From Paraburkholderia bryophila (GTDB lineage Bacteria > Pseudomonadota > Gammaproteobacteria > Burkholderiales > Burkholderiaceae), in NCBI RefSeq assembly GCF_003269035.1, contig NZ_QLTK01000019.1, positions 86,342-150,341 on the forward strand: a stretch of DNA of 64,000 nucleotides, written 5' to 3'. The notes under the pieces are model-generated. The model saw only the letters and a list, made by a program, of their open reading frames with translations, was not told the DNA's origin and searched no databases. This document shows positions 16,777 to 24,807 of this stretch, in pieces (the stretch's first letter is position 1; each line of letters begins with the position of its first letter). Position numbers and translations under genes: made by a program.

Positions 16777-17544
16777 TCAGTGGCGCAGCGGCGGCCTTAA
16801 TTCGAGCCGGCGCGTCGCGACCTTGTTGCGCGTGTCTTCGTCGTGAAAAATGCCCACGATCGCCGCGCCGCGCTCGCGCGCTTCGACGATCAGATCGGCG
16901 ACCACGTCGCGGTTCTCCGCATCGAGCGAAGCGGTCGGCTCGTCGAGCAGCAGCAGCGGGTGACCGGCGATCAGGCCGCGCGCAATGTTCACGCGCTGTT
17001 GCTCGCCGCCCGAGAAGGTGGCGGGCGCCAGCGTCCACAGCCGCTCCGGCACGTTCAGTCGGGCCAGCAACGCGGCGGCCCGCGTGCGGGCTTCGTCTTC
17101 GGCCACACCGCGCGAGAGTAGCGGCTCGGCGACGAGCGTGAGCGTCGGTACACGCGGAATCACGCGCAGAAACTGGCTGACGTAACCGACCACGCCGCGC
17201 CGCAGGCGCAGCACGTCGTGCGGTTCGGCGCCGGTGATCGACACGGCGCGGCTGTTGTCCGCTGCGTCGCGAATCTCGATCGAACCGGTGCTCGCGAGAT
17301 AGTTGCCGTACAGGCAGCGCAACAGCGTGCTTTTACCCGCGCCCGATGGGCCGACCAGCACGACGCATTCGCCGCGTTCCACCTCGAGCGACACGTCCGC
17401 GAGCGCTTCGATCTGCACGCCGCCCTGGCCATGCAACGTAAATGTCTTGCCGATGCCGACCGCGCGCAACATCAGCGCGGCGTTGTCGGCGAAGGCGTGC
17501 CCGGCGGCGCGGGTCGGGTTGGCGGTATCAAAGGATTGCATCAT
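16777..17544 (-). CDS. phnL: C-P lyase ABC-type subunit PhnL
   Basis: 255 residues. ABC ATPase domain with Walker A GPSGAGKST, Q-loop around VGYVSQFLRVIPRV, signature FSGGEQQRVNIARG and Walker B PLLLLDEPTASLD. PhnL supports the C-P lyase multienzyme reaction; E. coli PhnL is required with PhnGHI for formation of the ribose-phosphonate triphosphate. The start at 17544 (two consecutive ATGs) has GAGG just upstream and lies five bases after the phnK stop. Longer upstream reading is not needed. Confidence 0.94.
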   Translation of the reverse strand: MMQSFDTANPTRAAGHAFADNAALMLRAVGIGKTFTLHGQGGVQIEALADVSLEVERGECVVLVGPSGAGKSTLLRCLYGNYLASTGSIEIRDAADNSRAVSITGAEPHDVLRLRRGVVGYVSQFLRVIPRVPTLTLVAEPLLSRGVAEDEARTRAAALLARLNVPERLWTLAPATFSGGEQQRVNIARGLIAGHPLLLLDEPTASLDAENRDVVADLIVEARERGAAIVGIFHDEDTRNKVATRRLELRPPLRH

Positions 17545-17549
17545 GAGCC

Positions 17550-18320
17550 TCAAACCGGCAGAACCGAGGAAACCAGCGTTTGCGTGTACGGGTGCTGCGG
17601 ATCGTCGAGTACCTGATCGGTCAGACCCGCTTCGACCACTTCGCCGCCTTGCATCACCATCAGCCGATGCGCGAGCAGACGCGCCACGCCGATATCGTGC
17701 GTGACGATCAGCACCGACAGATGCAGCGTGGAAGTCAGCGTGCGCAGCAGATCGAGCAGGCGTGCCTGCACCGAGACGTCGAGACCGGCGGTGGGTTCGT
17801 CCATGAACACGAGCCGCGGGCTGGTGACGAGATTGCGCGCGATCTGCAGACGCTGCTGCATGCCGCCGGAAAACGCGGCCGGAAACTCGTCGATCCGCGA
17901 CGAATCGAGTTCGACGCGCTCCATCCACTGCGTGGCCGCGTAGCGGATATCGCCGTAGTGGCGTGCGCCGACGGCCATGAGCGGCTCGCCGATATTCGCG
18001 CCGGCCGAAACGCCGCTGCGCAGTCCGTCGCGCGGATTCTGCTGCACGAAACCCCACTCGGTGCGCATCAGCATCCGGCGGCGCGGTTCGGACAAGGTCA
18101 GCAGGTCGAGTTTTTCACCGTGCGAGGCGGTGTAGTGCAGCGCGCCGCTGTCCGCTTCGGTTTTCAATGCAAGCGCATTCAGCAGCGTGGTTTTGCCCGA
18201 GCCCGATTCGCCGACGATGCACAACACCTCGCCCGGATACAGGTCGAAGCTGACGTTTCTGCAGCCGTTGCGGCCGCCGTATTGTTTGGTGAGCGCGCGG
18301 GCGCTCAGCAGCGGCGTCAT
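17550..18320 (-). CDS. phnK: C-P lyase ABC-type subunit PhnK
   Basis: 256 residues. Dipeptide-transporter-like ABC ATPase: Walker A GESGSGKTT, WGFVQQNPRDGLR (Q-loop with the PhnK-type QQNPRDGL), signature FSGGMQQRLQIARN, Walker B LVFMDEPTAGLD and TQTLVSSVLPV at the end. PhnK docks on the PhnJ-containing core complex. The start overlaps the phnJ stop by four bases (ATGA), indicating coupled translation. Confidence 0.95.
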   Translation of the reverse strand: MTPLLSARALTKQYGGRNGCRNVSFDLYPGEVLCIVGESGSGKTTLLNALALKTEADSGALHYTASHGEKLDLLTLSEPRRRMLMRTEWGFVQQNPRDGLRSGVSAGANIGEPLMAVGARHYGDIRYAATQWMERVELDSSRIDEFPAAFSGGMQQRLQIARNLVTSPRLVFMDEPTAGLDVSVQARLLDLLRTLTSTLHLSVLIVTHDIGVARLLAHRLMVMQGGEVVEAGLTDQVLDDPQHPYTQTLVSSVLPV

Positions 18321-19252
18321 GCTGCGTCTCCTTGAGCGGTGGGGCGCAACGACGGATCGAATTCGGCGTCGCCGCGGCGTTCATGACAGTAGTCGCTATC
18401 GGAGCAGACGAACATTCGTTGGCCCGCGTCGTCGACGATCATCTCATCGAGGAAGCTTTCCGTGGCACCGCACAGCGCGCAAGCATGCTGCCACGTCTGT
18501 ACTTCGAACGGGTGATCGTCGAAGTCGAGACTACGCACCGGCGTGTAAGGCGGAATCGCATGAATGCGCCGCTCGCGGCCGGCGCCGAACAATTGCAGCG
18601 CGGGGTTCATATGCATCTTCGGATTGTCGAACTTCGGAATCGGCGAGGGCGACGCCAGATAGCGATGATTGACGATCACCGGGTAGTCGTAAGTCGTGGC
18701 GATATTGCCGTGATGCACGATGTCTTCGTACAGCTTCACGCTCATCAGGCCGTAGTCCGCGAGCGCATGCAGCTTTTTGCTTTCGGCCACGCGCGGTTCG
18801 AGCCGGAACAGCGGTTCGGGCATCGGCACCTGATAGACCAGAATCTGTTTGTCGGTGAGCGGTGCTTCCGGAATGCGGTGGCGCGTCTGGATGATGGTGG
18901 CTTCGACAGTGCGGCGCGTGGTCGCCACGCCAGTGGTGCGCGCGAAAAAACGGCGGATGTTGACCGCGTTGGTGGTTTCGTCGGAACCTTGATCGATCAC
19001 CTTGAGCGTGTCGTTGCGGCCGATAATCGCTGCGGTGACCTGAATGCCGCCCGTGCCCCAGCCGAACGGCAGCGGCATTTCACGCGAGGCGAACGGCACC
19101 TGGTAACCCGGCACGGCGACCGCTTTGAGCAACGCGCGACGCAGCATGCGTTTGGTCTGCTCGTCGAGGTAGGCGAAGTTGTAGCCCTCCGCGGCGGCGT
19201 CGTACGACGGCGTGGCGAGCGGCCTGGTAAGCGGTGTAGCGGCTGTGTTCAT
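18317..19252 (-). CDS. phnJ: Carbon-phosphorus lyase, radical-SAM subunit PhnJ
   Basis: 311 residues. PhnJ cleaves the C-P bond of ribose 1-phosphonate 5-phosphate using an Fe-S cluster and S-adenosylmethionine. The four-cysteine set is present: C258, C261, C283 and C289, with the same spacing as E. coli PhnJ (CxxC-x21-C-x5-C). Other family segments are FGWGTGGIQVTAAIIGRNDT, KVIDQGSDETTNAVNIRRFF and YTPVRSLDFDDHPFEVQTW. It overlaps phnI and phnK by four bases on each side. Confidence 0.96.
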   Translation of the reverse strand: MNTAATPLTRPLATPSYDAAAEGYNFAYLDEQTKRMLRRALLKAVAVPGYQVPFASREMPLPFGWGTGGIQVTAAIIGRNDTLKVIDQGSDETTNAVNIRRFFARTTGVATTRRTVEATIIQTRHRIPEAPLTDKQILVYQVPMPEPLFRLEPRVAESKKLHALADYGLMSVKLYEDIVHHGNIATTYDYPVIVNHRYLASPSPIPKFDNPKMHMNPALQLFGAGRERRIHAIPPYTPVRSLDFDDHPFEVQTWQHACALCGATESFLDEMIVDDAGQRMFVCSDSDYCHERRGDAEFDPSLRPTAQGDAA

Positions 19253-20427
19253 GCTGCCTGCTCCTGCTGATCGTGGGCCGTTTGCTGGGGCGCGGTGTTG
19301 TTTTCGCGGGCGTCGCTCGGGCGCCTGACCTCCTGCTCTGCGTGCTGTGCGCGCAAGCGCCGCACGAGTTCCAGCTCCGACTGAAAGTCCACGTAGTGCG
19401 GCAGCTTCAGATGCTGAACGAAGCCCGACGCCTCGACGCTATCGCTATGCGACAGCATGAATTCGATGTCCTGCGTCGGCGAGGCCAGCGTTTCGCCGAG
19501 TTCTTCGGCACGCAGCGCGCGATCCACCAGCGCCATGGCCATCGCCTTACGTTCCGAGTGACCGAACGCGAGACCGTAACCTTGCGTGAAGGTGGGCGGC
19601 ACCGCGCCGCTGCCGGCGAACTGGTTGATCATCTGGCATTCGGTGATGTCGATCTCGCCGATGTCGACGCTCTCGCCCAACTCGTCGAGTTCCATCTCCA
19701 CCGAGATCGTGCCGAAGCGGATTTCGCCGGCGAATGGATGCGAGTTCGCATAGCCGCGTTGCGTGGCGTAGCCCATGGCGAGCAGAAAGCCTTCGTCACC
19801 GCGCGCGAGATTCTGCAAACGCGTGGCGCGGCTTGCGGGAAACGCCAGCGGTTCGCGCGACAGATCGCCGGGTTCCGGCGCATTCGGTGTGGGACGTTCC
19901 TGTTCGATCAGCCCTTCCTTGTCGAGCAGCGTGACGACGCGCGGCATGGCTTCGGCGGCGACCGGTGCGACGCGCTGCGGCGACGGGTGTGCCGGCGCGC
20001 CGCTCGCGTGCGCGTCGCCCTCGGCAAGCAACGCGAAATCCAGTAGACGCTGCGTGTAATCGTAAGTCGCGCCGAGCAACTGACCACCGGGAACATCTTT
20101 GAAGGTTGCCGAGATACGGCGCTCCACCCGCATGGCTTCGGTATCGACCGGTTGCGTATAGCCGAAACGCGGCAACGTGGTGCGATACGCACGCAGCAGG
20201 AAGATTGCTTCGACCAGATCGCCGGCTGCCTGTTTGATCGCCAGCGCGGCGAGTTCTTCGTCGTAGACCGAGCCTTCGGTCATCACGCGCGCGACCGCCA
20301 GACGCAACTGTTCGCGGATCTGCGCGACGCTGAGTTCGGCCAGTTGCGTCTCGCCGCGGCGCTCCTTGTCGAGCAGGCGCCACGATGCTTCGATCGCCCG
20401 TTCCCCACCTTTGACGGCAACGTACAT
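19249..20427 (-). CDS. phnI: C-P lyase core subunit PhnI
   Basis: 392 residues. PhnI begins MYVAVKGGERAIEASWRLLD, exactly as the family does, and includes GSVYDEELAALAIKQAAGD, GYATQRGYANSHPFAGEIRF and QHLKLPHYVDFQSELELVRR. Together with PhnG and PhnH it forms the core complex, and it shows nucleosidase activity that with PhnGHL attaches the phosphonate to ribose triphosphate from ATP. The ATG overlaps the phnH stop (TGATG), so longer upstream frames are not the gene. Confidence 0.96.
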   Translation of the reverse strand: MYVAVKGGERAIEASWRLLDKERRGETQLAELSVAQIREQLRLAVARVMTEGSVYDEELAALAIKQAAGDLVEAIFLLRAYRTTLPRFGYTQPVDTEAMRVERRISATFKDVPGGQLLGATYDYTQRLLDFALLAEGDAHASGAPAHPSPQRVAPVAAEAMPRVVTLLDKEGLIEQERPTPNAPEPGDLSREPLAFPASRATRLQNLARGDEGFLLAMGYATQRGYANSHPFAGEIRFGTISVEMELDELGESVDIGEIDITECQMINQFAGSGAVPPTFTQGYGLAFGHSERKAMAMALVDRALRAEELGETLASPTQDIEFMLSHSDSVEASGFVQHLKLPHYVDFQSELELVRRLRAQHAEQEVRRPSDARENNTAPQQTAHDQQEQAA

Positions 20428-21047
20428 CAGTTCACCTTCGCTTGAGTTGTGCGGGGCAGGCCGATCAGGGCGTCGCCGCAGACGAGATAACAATCGACAC
20501 CGCACGGAAACAGCGGCGCGAGCGCGGCGCGTTCGCGCCAGAAGCGTTCGGGCAGGCCGACCGGTGCGATCGTCTCGGTGTGTTGGATGCCGGGGCCGTT
20601 CAGCACGATCGGCGCGCCGCCGGTCAACGCGTCCACATGGATCAGCAGTGTGACCGCCTGCTCGGGCGATTCCGCGGCGCCGAGCGCGAAGGTCTCGAGC
20701 GGCGGCAACGTGGCCGCGTCTTGGAGGTAGGCGAACGCGGCCTCGGCGGGATCGTTCGCGAGCGGCGCCCCGGTATGAAAGCGCAACGCCGAGCTGAGCG
20801 CCGTGTCGGTTTGCGCGAGCCACACTGGCGTGGCGTAGTCGCACAACGCGAGCAACGCGGCAAACGCGGCGAGATCGGCGCGCGTGGCAAGCGTGCCGCG
20901 TACGGCCGGCAACACGTTCTCGACCACGCCGACCGTGCCCGGCCGCGACAATGCGTCGAGCAAGGTGCGGAACACGCCCTGGGTGTCGTGTACCGGATCG
21001 GCGAAACCCGGTGTGAGCGTGGACAATGCAATCGGTGAGTTTTCCAT
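20427..21047 (-). CDS. phnH: C-P lyase core subunit PhnH
   Basis: 206 residues. Family features are GFADPVHDTQGVFRTLLDAL, SRPGTV, LALCDYATPVWL, GGAPIVLNGPGI and FWRERAALAPLFPCGVDCYL. PhnH is a PLP-transferase-like fold without the cofactor lysine and is a structural part of the PhnGHIJ core. It is coupled to phnG and phnI by one-base overlaps (TGATG). Confidence 0.95.
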   Translation of the reverse strand: MENSPIALSTLTPGFADPVHDTQGVFRTLLDALSRPGTVGVVENVLPAVRGTLATRADLAAFAALLALCDYATPVWLAQTDTALSSALRFHTGAPLANDPAEAAFAYLQDAATLPPLETFALGAAESPEQAVTLLIHVDALTGGAPIVLNGPGIQHTETIAPVGLPERFWRERAALAPLFPCGVDCYLVCGDALIGLPRTTQAKVN

Positions 21048-21544
21048 CAGTCGCCCCGGACCATCGTGAAGAATTCGACGCGCGTGGCCGCGACGTCCTC
21101 GCGCCGCGCGTCGCGCCGTGCGGCTTGTTGCGCGGCAAACGGCCCGATCAGTTGCTCGTGCAACGCCGCGTGATACTCGGGCATTTGCAGCAAGGCGTCC
21201 GCCAGCGCGGCGAGTTCGGCGCGGCGGCGGTCGCGGCCCAGGTGGCAGGCCACGCCGACTGTGGCCAGCGCGCCTTCCGCCACCCGCAAACGTAGCGTGG
21301 CGCGCGTGACGGTAGCCTCGCCGAGATTGAACGGGTCGCCGCTGCCGCCCACGCGGCCGCGCACCATGGCGAGGCCGATTTCAGGCGGGCGCAGCCAGTC
21401 GTAAGCAGGCGGGGGCAGGTCGTGCAGCGCATGCTGCAGCGCGGCTTCGAGATCGGCGCGCGGCGTGCGGGCGAGGACGGCCATCCAGGCGCGCCGGACC
21501 GATGAAGGCGCAGTGGAAGAAGGCGAGGCGGGAGGGGCGCTCAT
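21047..21544 (-). CDS. phnG: C-P lyase core subunit PhnG
   Basis: 165 residues. The PhnG pattern is visible in RRAWMAVLARTPRADLEAAL, EIGLAMVRGRVGGSGDPFNL, GEATVTRATLRL and HLGRDRRRAELAALADALLQ. The start at 21544 follows AGGAA with correct spacing; an in-frame ATG 39 bases upstream lies closer to the putative PhnF site and is less likely. It is the first gene of the phnGHIJKLM operon, facing phnF. Confidence 0.94.
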   Translation of the reverse strand: MSAPPASPSSTAPSSVRRAWMAVLARTPRADLEAALQHALHDLPPPAYDWLRPPEIGLAMVRGRVGGSGDPFNLGEATVTRATLRLRVAEGALATVGVACHLGRDRRRAELAALADALLQMPEYHAALHEQLIGPFAAQQAARRDARREDVAATRVEFFTMVRGD

Positions 21545-21591
21545 CGAAGTTCCTGTTGATCCAGCGAGTAGACATTTGACCATCTATTCAT

Positions 21592-21611
21592 CTAAACGTC
21601 TAGACGTTTAG
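21592..21611. promoter_or_regulatory. 20-bp perfect palindrome between phnG and phnF (putative PhnF operator)
   Basis: CTAAACGTCTAGACGTTTAG is a complete inverted repeat, 47 bases upstream of the phnG start and 114 upstream of phnF. An additional partly similar TCTATTCATCT precedes it. GntR/UTRA regulators of the HutC type bind dyads of this size, so PhnF is the obvious candidate. No experiment is implied. Confidence 0.75.
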
Positions 21612-21725
21612 GGGTATGCTTGTCGAGCGGTGTAGCGCTTTGCCGGCGTTTCACATTTCCATCACGGCTGGCGCACTACAATGCATGCCATAGCGATAAT
21701 TTGAACTCAAGGGAATGACAGCACC

Positions 21726-22484
21726 ATGACATCGAACGACAACGCGACGCCGGGCACGATGCTCGAACGCGGCGCTGGCGTTGCGGTATGGCGGCAGATC
21801 GAACAGATCCTCGCCAGGGAAATCGCCGCGAGCGGTTTCGGCGAAGAAGGGCGCTTGCCGAGCGAAGGCGAACTCGCCAAACGCTTCGACGTGAACCGGC
21901 ATACCGTGCGCCGCGCCATGCTCGGGCTCGCGGCGTTGGGGCTGGTCAGCGTCGAGCAGGGCCGCGGCACGTTCGTGCAACCCGGCGCGATCGACTATAC
22001 GATCGGCCGCCGCACGCGCTTTACAGAAAACCTGCGTCAGCAGCATCATTCGGCGGCGGGCACGATGTTGTCGGCGGTGCGCGTCAAGGCCGAGCCGAGC
22101 GTCGCGAAGACGCTGAGTTTGCGAGCCGGCGCGGCGGTCTACCGGATCGAATCGCTGCATGAGTCCGACGGTGTGCCGCTCACGTTCGCGCGCAACTGGT
22201 ATCCCGCCGCGCGTTTTCCCGAACTGCCGGAGGTGCTGGAGCGCACTGGCGGCGTGACCAAAGCGATGGCGGAACTCGGCGTGAGCGACTATCTGCGCAA
22301 GTGGAGCCGCATCGGCAGTGTGCTGCCCGAGCCGGAAGTCGCGCGGCGTTTGAATATCAATCGTCAGCAGCCGGTGTTGTGGGTCGAAAACGTCGACGTG
22401 GATCTGCAGGGCACGCCGATCAAATACGGCTTCACGCATTTCGCGGCGGACCGCGTGCAACTGCTGGTGGAGCACGACATATGA
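21726..22484 (+). CDS. phnF: Phosphonate-metabolism GntR/UTRA regulator PhnF
   Basis: 252 residues. GntR winged helix at about 19-85 (RLPSEGELAKRFDVNRHTVR, then GRGTFVQ) and a UTRA effector domain after 100 (YRIESLHESDGVPLTFARNW, VLWVENVDVDLQGTPIKYGF). It is divergent from the C-P lyase operon with a palindrome between them, so autorepression and repression of phnG-M are likely. Its end overlaps the DUF1045 start by four bases (ATGA). Confidence 0.94.
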   Translation: MTSNDNATPGTMLERGAGVAVWRQIEQILAREIAASGFGEEGRLPSEGELAKRFDVNRHTVRRAMLGLAALGLVSVEQGRGTFVQPGAIDYTIGRRTRFTENLRQQHHSAAGTMLSAVRVKAEPSVAKTLSLRAGAAVYRIESLHESDGVPLTFARNWYPAARFPELPEVLERTGGVTKAMAELGVSDYLRKWSRIGSVLPEPEVARRLNINRQQPVLWVENVDVDLQGTPIKYGFTHFAADRVQLLVEHDI

Positions 22485-23203
22485 GCGGCACGGCGTGGCG
22501 CAACGATGCACGTTTCGCGGTCTATTACGCGCCGTCGCGCGAGTCGGCATGGTGGCAAGCCGGTTCGGCATGGCTTGGCCGCGATGCCGAAAGCGGCGAC
22601 ACCTACGTGCCGCCGCAACCGCCGGGTCTGACACGTCCGCTGACAGCGTTGACCGAAGCGCCGCGCCGTTATGGCTGGCATGGCACGCTAGTCGCACCGT
22701 TTCGCCTGGCGGACGGCGTGACACCAGACGACGTGCTCGCCGCCACGCGGGCATGGGCCGATACGCAGCGCCCGTTCACGCTGCCGGTGGAAGCCGCGAC
22801 ACTGGGCGACTTCGTCGCGCTGCGTCCGGCTGATCAGCACGCGGAGGCCGACATTCGCACGCTCGCCACGAATGCCCTGCAAACGCTCGATACGCTGCGC
22901 GCCAAACCCCCGGCCGCCGATCTCGCGCGCCGGCTCGCCGCGCCGCTGAGCGAGCGGCAACGCGCGCTGCTGATCGAATGGGGCTACCCCTACGTGTTCG
23001 ACGAATTCCGTTTCCATATGACGCTGTCCGGTTCGCTCGCCGACGCACAGGAGCGTGCCGCGCTGGTTGCGTGGTGGCAGGCGCGTACGCCCGAGCTCGG
23101 TCCGCTGCCGGTCGATCATGCCGCGCTGTTTGTCGAGCCGGCGCCGGGCGAGCCGTTCGTGTTGTGGCAGCGGGTGCCGTTCCAGAGCCGCGAGGTGAAA
23201 TAA
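22481..23203 (+). CDS. DUF1045 phosphonate-metabolism protein, 2H-phosphoesterase-like
   Basis: 240 residues. The protein contains two HxT motifs, WHGTLVAPF (H67) and FHMTLSGSL (H179), the layout of 2H phosphoesterases that act on 2',3'- or 1',2'-cyclic phosphates. It sits between phnF and phnN, overlapping phnF by four bases and three bases before phnN, so it belongs to the phosphonate pathway. No phnP (cyclic ribose phosphodiesterase) is seen in the cluster; this protein could take that step, converting 5-phosphoribosyl 1,2-cyclic phosphate to ribose 1,5-bisphosphate. That assignment is inference from the motifs and position. Confidence 0.9.
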   Translation: MSGTAWRNDARFAVYYAPSRESAWWQAGSAWLGRDAESGDTYVPPQPPGLTRPLTALTEAPRRYGWHGTLVAPFRLADGVTPDDVLAATRAWADTQRPFTLPVEAATLGDFVALRPADQHAEADIRTLATNALQTLDTLRAKPPAADLARRLAAPLSERQRALLIEWGYPYVFDEFRFHMTLSGSLADAQERAALVAWWQARTPELGPLPVDHAALFVEPAPGEPFVLWQRVPFQSREVK

Positions 23204-23205
23204 CC

Positions 23206-23760
23206 ATGGCTGGACGTTTGATCTATGTGATGGGGCCGTCGGGCGCGGGCAAGGACTCGTTGCTGGCCTTTGCGCGCACGCGTCTGATGGGCGAGCCGAT
23301 CCTCTTCGCGCATCGTTACATCACGCGGCCGAGCGGCAATGGCGAAGCACACGTCGCGCTGAGCGTCGAAGAATTCGCGGTGCGCTCCGTGCTCGGCCTG
23401 TTCGCGCTCGAATGGTCGAGCCACTCGTTGCGCTACGGCATTGGCATTGAACTCGACGGCTGGCTCGCGCGCGGGTGCACGGTGGTCGTCAACGGTTCGC
23501 GTCAGCATTTGCAGCATACGTTGGCGCGTTATCCGCACACCGAGGTCGTCCATGTGGACGCCGAGCCGCATATTCTCGAAGCGCGGCTCGGTGCGCGGGC
23601 GCGTGAATCGGCGGAGCAGGTCGCGGCCAGACTCGCGCGGCGCGCACCGTTTTCGTTGCCCGAAGGCGTGCGCTGCACGACGATCGACAACTCCGGCGCG
23701 CTCGAAGACGCCGGGCACGTGTTGGTCAAATTCCTGAAGGCCGAGACTCAGGCTCAGTGA
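23206..23760 (+). CDS. phnN: Ribose 1,5-bisphosphate phosphokinase
   Basis: 184 residues, guanylate-kinase-like P-loop enzyme that makes PRPP from ribose 1,5-bisphosphate. Walker A GPSGAGKDS is at residues 10-18, followed by FAHRYITRPSGNGEAHVALS, FALEWSSHSLRYGIGIELD and VVVNGSRQHLQHTLARYP, all PhnN-type. It is third in the phnF-DUF1045-phnN unit and completes the return of the ribose carrier to PRPP. It ends six bases before the convergent LysR gene. Confidence 0.94.
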   Translation: MAGRLIYVMGPSGAGKDSLLAFARTRLMGEPILFAHRYITRPSGNGEAHVALSVEEFAVRSVLGLFALEWSSHSLRYGIGIELDGWLARGCTVVVNGSRQHLQHTLARYPHTEVVHVDAEPHILEARLGARARESAEQVAARLARRAPFSLPEGVRCTTIDNSGALEDAGHVLVKFLKAETQAQ

Positions 23761-23766
23761 GAACGC

Positions 23767-24675
23767 CTAGCCGGTCGCCGCCAGCCGCTCCCGGGTGGCG
23801 TCCTGCAAGCACGAGATAAATTGCAGCACCGCCGGCGTGGGCAGCAGATCGCGCCGCGAGATGATGCTGAGGTCGTAAGTGGGCAGCGTCTCTTCGATCT
23901 GTGCGATGCGGATGCCGAGCGGCGCGACCCTCTGCGCGAGCGGCCTCGTGAAGCAGCCGATCACGTCGGTTTGCGACACCAGCCCGAGCGTCACCGCGAA
24001 AGAAGACGGCGCGCGCAACAGCCGCTTCGGCACCGGCAAACCGTGCGTATCGAACATGCCCATCATCACGCTGTGCGGGAAGTGATCGGCGCCCACGGTC
24101 GCGATCCACTCGGCGTCGATCAGATCGTTCAGGCGCGTGACATTCGCGAGCGGATGCCCCGCGCGCATCACGACGACGAACTCCGTCGAATAGAGCCGCG
24201 CCTGCACCAGATCGCTATCCAGCGTCCGCACGTGATGGATCGCGGCGATATCGAGCGCGCCGTTGCGCAAACGCGCGACCGCATCCGGAATCGTCACTTC
24301 CTCCAGATGCAGGCTCACCAGCGGCATCGCCTGCCGAAACTTCGACACCGCCTGCGGCAGCGCCGTTAGCGCGATCGACGGCATCGTCCCCACACTGACC
24401 TTGCCGGCCAGTTCGCCCTTCACCTGTTCGACCGCTTCGACGGTGCGCCGCATGTCGCCTAGCAACTGCTCGGCGCGCGGTAGCAGCGCGAGCCCGCACG
24501 CCGTCAATTCGATGCCGCGCACGCTGCGCACCATCAGCTCCGCGTTCAGCGCGCTTTCGAGTTCGCGGAGGGTATGCGTGACGGCCGGTTGCGTCACGCC
24601 GAGCTCGCGCGCGGCGGCGCGCAAACTGCGGTGGTGAGCCGCCGCGACGAAGGCTTGCAGTTGCTGAAACTTCAT
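23767..24675 (-). CDS. LysR-family transcriptional regulator
   Basis: 302 residues starting MKFQQLQAFVAAAHHRSLRA. The winged helix (residues 1-60, LGVTQPAVTHTLRELESAL) is followed by the effector-binding domain with GTMPSIALTALPQAVSKFRQ and VVMRAGHPLAN. Its place, divergent from the M20 amidohydrolase at 24808, suggests control of the amidohydrolase and MHS transporter genes. An in-frame ATG 51 bases upstream is less typical for the family. Confidence 0.9.
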   Translation of the reverse strand: MKFQQLQAFVAAAHHRSLRAAARELGVTQPAVTHTLRELESALNAELMVRSVRGIELTACGLALLPRAEQLLGDMRRTVEAVEQVKGELAGKVSVGTMPSIALTALPQAVSKFRQAMPLVSLHLEEVTIPDAVARLRNGALDIAAIHHVRTLDSDLVQARLYSTEFVVVMRAGHPLANVTRLNDLIDAEWIATVGADHFPHSVMMGMFDTHGLPVPKRLLRAPSSFAVTLGLVSQTDVIGCFTRPLAQRVAPLGIRIAQIEETLPTYDLSIISRRDLLPTPAVLQFISCLQDATRERLAATG

Positions 24676-24807
24676 TAGGGTAATCCCCGTGATAAGGCGT
24701 GTTAATCGGGGTGAAAAAAACAGCATCTTATTCGAACAAAACGGCGTGGCTATAGTGCTCGCCTGTTAGCCGCCTTTCATGCGGCCTGAATTCATGGAGC
24801 GATAACG

